In this document: positions 59,020 through 64,000 of the stretch, piece after piece
How positions within the stretch are numbered: the first letter of the stretch is position 1
How the letters are laid out: the number at the start of each line of letters is the position of its first letter
Source of the DNA: Streptomyces avicenniae
Lineage (GTDB): Bacteria > Actinomycetota > Actinomycetes > Streptomycetales > Streptomycetaceae
Assembly (NCBI RefSeq): GCF_000719135.1
Contig: NZ_JOEK01000018.1
Coordinates: forward strand, 76,642 to 140,641
Length of the DNA stretch: 64,000 nucleotides
Direction: 5' to 3'
Program-made: the position numbers and the translations under genes
Notes under the pieces: generated by a model
The model's database searches: none
Told to the model about the DNA's origin: nothing
The model's input: only the letters and a program-made list of their open reading frames with translations

Positions 59020-60483
59020 GTGAGCTTCATCAGCCCGGCAGCCATCATCGTTCTCTCCGCGGGCGCGGGGACCCGCATGAAGTCGTCCACGCCCAAGGTG
59101 CTGCACGAGATCTGCGGCCGGTCCCTGCTGGGCCATGTGGTGACGGCCGCGCGGGGCCTGGACCCGGACGAGCTGGTCGTGGTCGTGGGCCATGGCAGGG
59201 ACCGGGTGACGGCGCATCTGGCGGACATCGACGCGGACGCGCGGCCTGTCGTGCAGGAGGAGCAGCTGGGCACGGCGCACGCGGTGGACGTGGCGCTGGC
59301 CGGGCTCGCGGCGCAGGGGGTCGAACCGGCGGGCACGGTCATCGTGACCTGCGGCGACGTCCCGATGCAGACGGCGGAGACGCTGCGCTCGCTGGCCGAG
59401 ACGCACGCGGCCGAGGGCAACGCGGCGACGATGCTCACGATGGAGGTGCCCGACCCGACGGGCTACGGGCGCGTCGTCCGGGGCGCGGACGGCTCGGTCG
59501 TGGCGGTCGTGGAGCACCGGGACGCGACGGAGGAGCAGCGGGCCCTGCGGGAGGCGAACTCGGGGATCTTCGCCTTCGACGGGCGGCTGCTGGCCGGGGC
59601 GCTGGCGCGGGTGGGCAGCGACAACGACCAGGGGGAGCGGTACCTGCCGGACGTGCTGGCCATCCTGCGGGAGGACGGGCACCGGGTGGGCGCGTGCGTG
59701 GTGGCCGACCACCGTGAGGTGGGGGGGATCAACGACCGGGTGCAGCTCGCGCGGGCGCGGCGGCTGCTGAACGACCGGCTGCTGGAGGAGGCGATGCTCG
59801 CGGGCGTGACGATCGTGGACCCGGCGACGACGTGGCTGGACGTCACGGTGACGTACGAGCCGGACGCCGTGGTCCACCCGGGGACGCAGCTGCTGGGCGC
59901 CACCCATGTGGCGGCGGACGCGGAGGTCGGTCCGGGGACGCGGCTGCGGGACACGGTGGTGGGCCCGGGGGCCGTGGTCGTCAACACCGTCGCGGACGGG
60001 GCGCACGTGGGCGCGGGGGCGAGCGTCGGGCCGTACGCGTACCTGCGCCCGGGGACGGTGCTGGGGCAGGGGTCGAAGGCGGGGACCTTCGTCGAAATGA
60101 AGAACTCGACCGTGGGTGAGGGCACGAAGGTGCCGCATCTCTCGTATGTCGGTGACGCCACGATCGGTGACCACACGAACATCGGCGCGGCCAGTGTGTT
60201 CGTGAACTACGACGGCGAGGAGAAGCACCGCTCGACGGTCGGTTCGTACTGCAGTATCGGCGCCGACAATATGTTTGTGGCACCGGTCACGATCGGGGAC
60301 GGGTCCTATACCGCCGCGGGCTCCGTCATCACCCGCGACGTCCCCCCGGGATCACTCGGTGTAGCCCGTGGCCAGCAGCGGAACGTGGAGGGCTGGGTGG
60401 GGAGGAAGCGCCCCGAGTCGGACGCCGCGCGGGCGGCCGAGGCGGCTCTAGCTGCGATGGAGCGGAAGCCCGGCGAAGCCTGA
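59020..60483 (+). CDS. glmU: Bifunctional N-acetylglucosamine-1-phosphate uridyltransferase/glucosamine-1-phosphate acetyltransferase
   Basis: 487 residues, full length, makes UDP-GlcNAc for peptidoglycan. Pyrophosphorylase domain: LSAGAGTRMKSSTPKVLHEICGR (L12-K26 signature), VTCGDVPMQ (metal/UTP site), REANSGIFAFD and GERYLPDV. The linker leads to the left-handed beta-helix acyltransferase (about 265-455) with LRPGTVLGQGSKAGTFVEMKNSTVGEGTKVPHLSYVGDATIG and NYDGEEKHRSTVGSYCSIGADNMFVAPVTIG, whose His/Asn/Lys residues form the active site. GTG 59020 has GAAGGAC upstream. It is followed 66 nt later by prs, the standard actinobacterial pair. Confidence 0.97.
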   Translation: MSFISPAAIIVLSAGAGTRMKSSTPKVLHEICGRSLLGHVVTAARGLDPDELVVVVGHGRDRVTAHLADIDADARPVVQEEQLGTAHAVDVALAGLAAQGVEPAGTVIVTCGDVPMQTAETLRSLAETHAAEGNAATMLTMEVPDPTGYGRVVRGADGSVVAVVEHRDATEEQRALREANSGIFAFDGRLLAGALARVGSDNDQGERYLPDVLAILREDGHRVGACVVADHREVGGINDRVQLARARRLLNDRLLEEAMLAGVTIVDPATTWLDVTVTYEPDAVVHPGTQLLGATHVAADAEVGPGTRLRDTVVGPGAVVVNTVADGAHVGAGASVGPYAYLRPGTVLGQGSKAGTFVEMKNSTVGEGTKVPHLSYVGDATIGDHTNIGAASVFVNYDGEEKHRSTVGSYCSIGADNMFVAPVTIGDGSYTAAGSVITRDVPPGSLGVARGQQRNVEGWVGRKRPESDAARAAEAALAAMERKPGEA

Positions 60484-60549
60484 CAGGTACGGTAGAGCAT
60501 GCCCCCATAAGGGTGAACGAGCGCCGACGCGGCTACAAGGAGACACAAC

Positions 60550-61527
60550 GTGACCGGGATCAAGACCACCGGCGAGAAGAAACTCATGCTCTTCACCGGC
60601 CGCGCCCACCCCGAACTCGCGGCGGAGGTCGCCTCGGAATTGGGTGTGGGGCTGGTCCCGACCAAAGCGGTGGACTTCGCGAACGGCGAGATCTACGTGC
60701 GTTTCCAGGAGTCGGTGCGCGGCGCCGACTGTTTCCTGATGCAGAGCCACACCGCGCCGATCAACAAATGGATCATGGAACAGCTCATCATGATCGACGC
60801 GTTGAAGCGGGCGTCCGCGCGCAGCATCTCCGTGATCATCCCGTTCTACGGCTATGCCAGGCAGGACAAGAAGCACCGCGGCCGTGAGCCGATCTCCGCC
60901 CGGCTGATGGCCGACCTGCTGAAGACGGCGGGGGCCGACCGGATCATCACCATGGACCTGCACGCCGACCAGGTGCAGGGGTATTTCGACGGGCCGGTTG
61001 ACCACCTCTTCGCGCTGCCCGCGCTGACCGGCTACATCGGCAGCCGCGTGGACCGCGACCGGCTGACCGTCGTCTCGCCCGACGCCGGACGCGTACGGGT
61101 CGCGGACCGCTGGGCCGACCGGCTGGGCGCGCCGCTGGCCATCGTCCACAAGCGGCGTGACCCGGACGTCGCGAACCAGGTGACGGTGCACGAGGTCGTC
61201 GGCGTGGTGAAGGACCGCGTGTGCGTGCTGGTGGACGACATGATCGACACGGGCGGCACGATCTGCGCGGCGGCGGACGCGCTGTTCGCCAACGGCGCGG
61301 CGGACGTCATCGTGGCGGCGACGCACGGCGTCCTGTCGGGCCCGGCGGCCGACCGGCTGAAGAACTCGCGGGTCAGCGAGTTCATCTTCACCAACTCGCT
61401 GCCGACGCCGAGCGAGGTGGACCTCGACAAGATCACCGTCCTGTCCATGGCGCCCACCATCGCGCGCGCGGTCCGCGAGGTCTTCGAGGACGGCTCGGTC
61501 ACCAGCCTCTTCGAGGGCGACGCCTGA
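60550..61527 (+). CDS. prs: Ribose-phosphate pyrophosphokinase
   Basis: 325 residues, makes PRPP from ribose 5-phosphate and ATP for nucleotide, His and Trp synthesis. It has ANGEIYVRFQESVRGADCFLMQSHTAP, the flexible catalytic loop region PFYGYARQDKKHRGREPISARLMADLLKTAGADRIITMDLHADQVQGYF (class I PRS signature) and the PRPP loop VLVDDMIDTGGTICAAADAL. The C-terminus SVTSLFEGDA is typical of streptomycetes. GTG 60550 has AAGGAGACAC upstream. In S. coelicolor prs is followed by rplY and pth; here by a phosphatase and toxin genes, so the order breaks immediately after. Confidence 0.97.
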   Translation: MTGIKTTGEKKLMLFTGRAHPELAAEVASELGVGLVPTKAVDFANGEIYVRFQESVRGADCFLMQSHTAPINKWIMEQLIMIDALKRASARSISVIIPFYGYARQDKKHRGREPISARLMADLLKTAGADRIITMDLHADQVQGYFDGPVDHLFALPALTGYIGSRVDRDRLTVVSPDAGRVRVADRWADRLGAPLAIVHKRRDPDVANQVTVHEVVGVVKDRVCVLVDDMIDTGGTICAAADALFANGAADVIVAATHGVLSGPAADRLKNSRVSEFIFTNSLPTPSEVDLDKITVLSMAPTIARAVREVFEDGSVTSLFEGDA

Positions 61528-61562
61528 CCCCCGGCCCTCCCCCCGCCTCCGCGGTCACCCGA

Positions 61563-61634
61563 CCCCCTCCGCCCGGCCCCGGAACGGAGGGGGCCGCGCT
61601 GTCGGCAGACCCCCGGGCGGCGAGCCGCCCGGGG
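61563..61634 (+). terminator. Two tandem hairpins after prs
   Basis: First stem CCCCCTCCG / CGGAGGGGG (61563-61571 with 61585-61593). Second stem CCCCGGGCGGC / GCCGCCCGGGG with a 2-nt loop (61611-61621 with 61624-61634). Both lie in the 185-nt gap before the phosphatase gene and probably end the glmU-prs transcript. Confidence 0.6.
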
Positions 61635-61712
61635 CATCGTCGCGATCCGGGGTAGGCAGAACTCTGGGCGAGGAGCGGTTGTCCTCCCCGCCAGGAGCGA
61701 GGAGGCACCGCC

Positions 61713-62933
61713 ATGACGGATCCCGGCCAGGTCGCCGGCATGCTCGGCGGCCTGATGCAGACCAGTCAGACCGCCACGCTGGAACAGCTCCCCGCTCTCG
61801 TGGCGGAGCACGCCGCGGAGGCGGGCCTGCGCCAGGTGGTCCTGTTCGTGGCGGACCTCCAGGACGTGGTGCTGCGACAGTTGACCGGCCGCGGACCGAA
61901 CGCCGGGGAGGGCGGAACGGAACTGCCGGTCGAGGGCACGCTGCCGGGCCGTGCCTTCCAGCGGGGCGAACTGCTCCGTGAGGCCGGCGGGAACAGCGAC
62001 GACGAGCCGAACCGGTGGTGGCTGCCCGTCACCGACGGGGTCGAGCGTCTCGGCGTGATGCGGGCCGACAGCGCCGCGGACGACGGGCCGACCCGCGACG
62101 CGATGCGTGCCCTGGCCTCCCTGGTGGCGCTGCTGCTGCTGAGCAAGCGCTCGTTCAGCGACTCCTACGCCCGGCTGACGCGCACGGCGCCGATGAACGT
62201 GGCGGCGGAGTTGCAGTGGAACCTGATGCCGCCGCCCGCCTACACAGGACACCAGGTCACGGTGGGCGCCGTGCTCGAACCCGCCTACTCGGTGGGCGGC
62301 GACGCCTTCGACTACGCGGTGGCGGGGAGCATGCTGCACCTGTCGATCTTCGACGCCATGGGGCACGACGCCACCGCCGGGCTCACCGCCAACCTCGCGG
62401 TGGCCGCCGCCCGCAACGCCCGCCGCCACGGCACGCCGCTGTCGCACATCAGCCAGGCCGTCGAGGACATCCTCGTCGGTCAGTTCGGCACCAGCCGCTA
62501 CGCCACCGGGATCTTCGCCGACCTGGACATGACCACAGGTGAGCTGAGCTGGGTCAACCGCGGCCACCACCCGCCGCTCCTCATCCGCGGCGGCCGGTGG
62601 ACCCTCCCGCTGTCCTGTCCCCCGGCCGGTCCGATGGGTGCCATGCTCGGCCTGCCGGTGCAGGTGTGCCGCGAGCAACTGGAGCCGGGCGACGGCCTCC
62701 TGCTGTACACCGACGGCATCGTCGAGGCACGTGATGCGAACGGCGACGAGTTCGGCACGGACCGCTTCGCCGACGCCGTCCTGCGCCACCACTCGGGACA
62801 GCACACCCTCCACGAGACCCTGCGCCGCCTGATGCGCGCGGTCCTCGACCACCACCGAGGCACGTTGGCCGACGACGCCACCGTCCTGCTCGCCGAATGG
62901 CGCGGCGGCCCCGAGGACGTCCCGGCCCCCTGA
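61713..62933 (+). CDS. PP2C-type (SpoIIE domain) serine phosphatase
   Basis: 406 residues. An N-terminal GAF-like sensory half (LEQLPALVAEHAAEAGLRQVVLFVADLQDVVLRQL ... LPVTDGVERLGVMRADSA) is followed by the SpoIIE/RsbU phosphatase domain (about 180-395): LQWNLMPPPAYTGHQVTVGAVLEPAYSVGGDAFDYAV (metal Asp), DAMGHDATAGLTANLAVAAARNARR, LSWVNRGHHPPLLIRGG, DGLLLYTDGIVEARDANGDEFG, DDATVLLAEW. Such phosphatases reset anti-anti-sigma factors in partner-switch stress signalling. ATG 61713 has GGAGCGAGGAGG upstream. No anti-sigma or sigma gene is adjacent. Confidence 0.93.
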   Translation: MTDPGQVAGMLGGLMQTSQTATLEQLPALVAEHAAEAGLRQVVLFVADLQDVVLRQLTGRGPNAGEGGTELPVEGTLPGRAFQRGELLREAGGNSDDEPNRWWLPVTDGVERLGVMRADSAADDGPTRDAMRALASLVALLLLSKRSFSDSYARLTRTAPMNVAAELQWNLMPPPAYTGHQVTVGAVLEPAYSVGGDAFDYAVAGSMLHLSIFDAMGHDATAGLTANLAVAAARNARRHGTPLSHISQAVEDILVGQFGTSRYATGIFADLDMTTGELSWVNRGHHPPLLIRGGRWTLPLSCPPAGPMGAMLGLPVQVCREQLEPGDGLLLYTDGIVEARDANGDEFGTDRFADAVLRHHSGQHTLHETLRRLMRAVLDHHRGTLADDATVLLAEWRGGPEDVPAP

Positions 62934-63006
62934 CGCGTCGCCGTGCCCCGACGGGGCGACACCCCCTGGGGACGTCAGCCGTGGATGTCCTGTGACAGAA
63001 CGGTCA

Positions 63007-63035
63007 TTGATCCCCCTGGACGGGGTCCCTACGGT
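63007..63035 (+). promoter_or_regulatory. Probable promoter of the T7SS-type toxin gene
   Basis: TTGATC (63007-63012), a 17-nt spacer and TACGGT (63030-63035) match a vegetative promoter, about 42 nt before the GTG start at 63077. Confidence 0.45.
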
Positions 63036-63076
63036 GACTGCATCGCACGACGCCTACGGGGCATGGGGGTTCAGCC

Positions 63077-64000
63077 GTGGCACGTCCTACTGACTGGTCG
63101 CCGGTAGGGATGGAGTCGGACCCGACGCCGGGTGATCCGGAGGAGGTCCGTGAACTCGCCGACGCCTTGCGGACGTTCTCGGACGACGTGGGGGAAGCGC
63201 TGGGGCGGGTGCGGGGGTTGGCGTCGGACCGTGCGGTGCAGGACTGGGCGGGTCTGTCGGCCGAGGCGTTCCGCGACGAGTTCGACGGCGTGCCCGGCAA
63301 CCTCACCAAACTGCGGGATTCCTATGACCTGTGCGCGCAGGCGTTGCACACGTACTGGCCCAAGCTCCAGACCGCGCAGGGCCAGGCCGATCGCGCCCTC
63401 GACCGTGCGATAGCCGCGCAGGCCGATCTCACCTCCGCGCAGGGCTCGTTGGGCGACGCGCAGAGCTGGGTCTCACGGGCCGGTGACGAGTCGGACCGAC
63501 TCCAGCGCGAAGGCGAACGCGACAACGCCCCGCCCCCGGACGAGGCGGAGGTCCGCGCCGCCACCCGCGACCGCCAGGCCGCCGACGCAGCCCGCGACGC
63601 GGCGCAGTCCCGCGTCGATACCGCGCAGGACAGCCTCGACGCCGCGCGTGAACTCGCCCGGCAGGCCCGGGAGATGCGGGAAGAAGCCGCACGCGAGGCC
63701 GCACGCGACATCGACGAAGCCTCAGACGCCGGGATCCAGAACCGCAAATGGTGGCAGAAGGCCGTCCACTGGGTCACCGAAAACTGGGACACGATAGTTG
63801 ACGTCTGCAAGGTGATCGTCGCCGTCCTCGGCGTCGTCGTGATGATCATCGGCGGACCCCTCGCACTCATCGTCCTCGCCGCAGCGCTGGTCGTTCTCGC
63901 GGACACCCTCATCAAATACGCGCGCGGCGAAGCATCCCTCTGGGACGTCGCCTTCGCCGCCCTCGACTGCATCCCCGGCATGAAAGGCCTCACCACCCTC
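63077..64000 (+). CDS. Polymorphic toxin, 5' part (T7SS-type N-terminus), runs off the window
   Basis: 308 codons read to the window end with no stop. GTG 63077 opens MARPTDWSPVGMESDPTPGD, the start of streptomycete putative T7SS-secreted toxin proteins. A WXG-like helical domain follows with DWAGLSAEAFRDEFDGVPGNLTKLRDSY (W-x-G pattern), then a long Ala/Arg/Gln coiled coil (about 95-225), the conserved block EASDAGIQNRKWWQKAVHWVTENWDTIVD, two transmembrane-type helices (VCKVIVAVLGVVVMIIGGPLALIVLAAALVVLADTL) and FAALDCIPGMKGLTTL. The C-terminal toxin domain and its immunity gene must lie beyond 64000. Known relatives end in a HINT, RHS or nuclease part. Confidence 0.85.
   Translation, partial: MARPTDWSPVGMESDPTPGDPEEVRELADALRTFSDDVGEALGRVRGLASDRAVQDWAGLSAEAFRDEFDGVPGNLTKLRDSYDLCAQALHTYWPKLQTAQGQADRALDRAIAAQADLTSAQGSLGDAQSWVSRAGDESDRLQREGERDNAPPPDEAEVRAATRDRQAADAARDAAQSRVDTAQDSLDAARELARQAREMREEAAREAARDIDEASDAGIQNRKWWQKAVHWVTENWDTIVDVCKVIVAVLGVVVMIIGGPLALIVLAAALVVLADTLIKYARGEASLWDVAFAALDCIPGMKGLTTL

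Overview
The window is very GC-rich, uses GTG starts often, and packs genes with 4- or 8-nt start/stop overlaps. Its housekeeping genes (ppx, DUF501, ftsB-like, eno, an Rpf-type hydrolase behind a ydaO riboswitch, mfd, mazG, glmU, prs) appear in the order I know from Streptomyces, so the source is a Streptomyces or very close streptomycete. Many genes read on the minus strand. No transposase, CRISPR array or rRNA was seen.

Layout. 1-10.4 kb: a partial antitoxin-like gene, then leftward ppx, DUF501, ftsB-like, eno and an Rpf/LysM hydrolase with promoter, c-di-AMP riboswitch and terminator; a cytochrome P450 translationally coupled to an orphan histidine kinase; tRNA-Gln(UUG); and a Ser/Thr kinase coupled to a small membrane protein. 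10.4-19.4 kb: an orphan N6-adenine DNA methylase, a lipoprotein, a malonyl-CoA synthetase (matB) coupled to a carboxyltransferase, small genes, a decayed HEAT-like fragment and a LysE exporter. 19.4-26.5 kb: mfd, a TetR regulator divergent from a thiol-redox protein plus methyltransferase with two visible operators, OsmC and a secreted HNH nuclease. 26.6-38.8 kb: accessory carbohydrate and regulatory genes (secreted GH87-like enzyme, clan-A glycosidase with LacI, Rrf2/NmrA, WYL/VOC, cupin, methyltransferases, HEAT protein). Three of these regulators have a readable palindrome in their divergent promoter.

38.8-45.4 kb: two crcB genes behind a probable fluoride riboswitch; a two-gene AlbA_2-ATPase/ParA unit in which one gene is frameshifted and the other has lost both signature lysines of its Walker A loop; and an ABC exporter whose permease seems to lack an expected transmembrane helix. 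45.9-53.5 kb: cell-surface polymer genes (acyltransferase, a double glycosyltransferase, a polysaccharide pyruvyl transferase) around a SurA-like lipoprotein and mazG.

53.6-58.0 kb is the most unusual part. Three adjacent genes encode proteins that fuse a toxin-like enzymatic domain (YwqJ-type deaminase, WHH-type HNH nuclease, HPE/C-x6-C deaminase) to a SUKH-family immunity domain (SUKH-3, SMI1/KNR4, SUKH-4). None has an obvious secretion signal. The window closes with a coiled-coil protein, glmU, prs, a SpoIIE-type phosphatase and the 5' part of a large polymorphic-toxin gene with a T7SS-type N-terminus.
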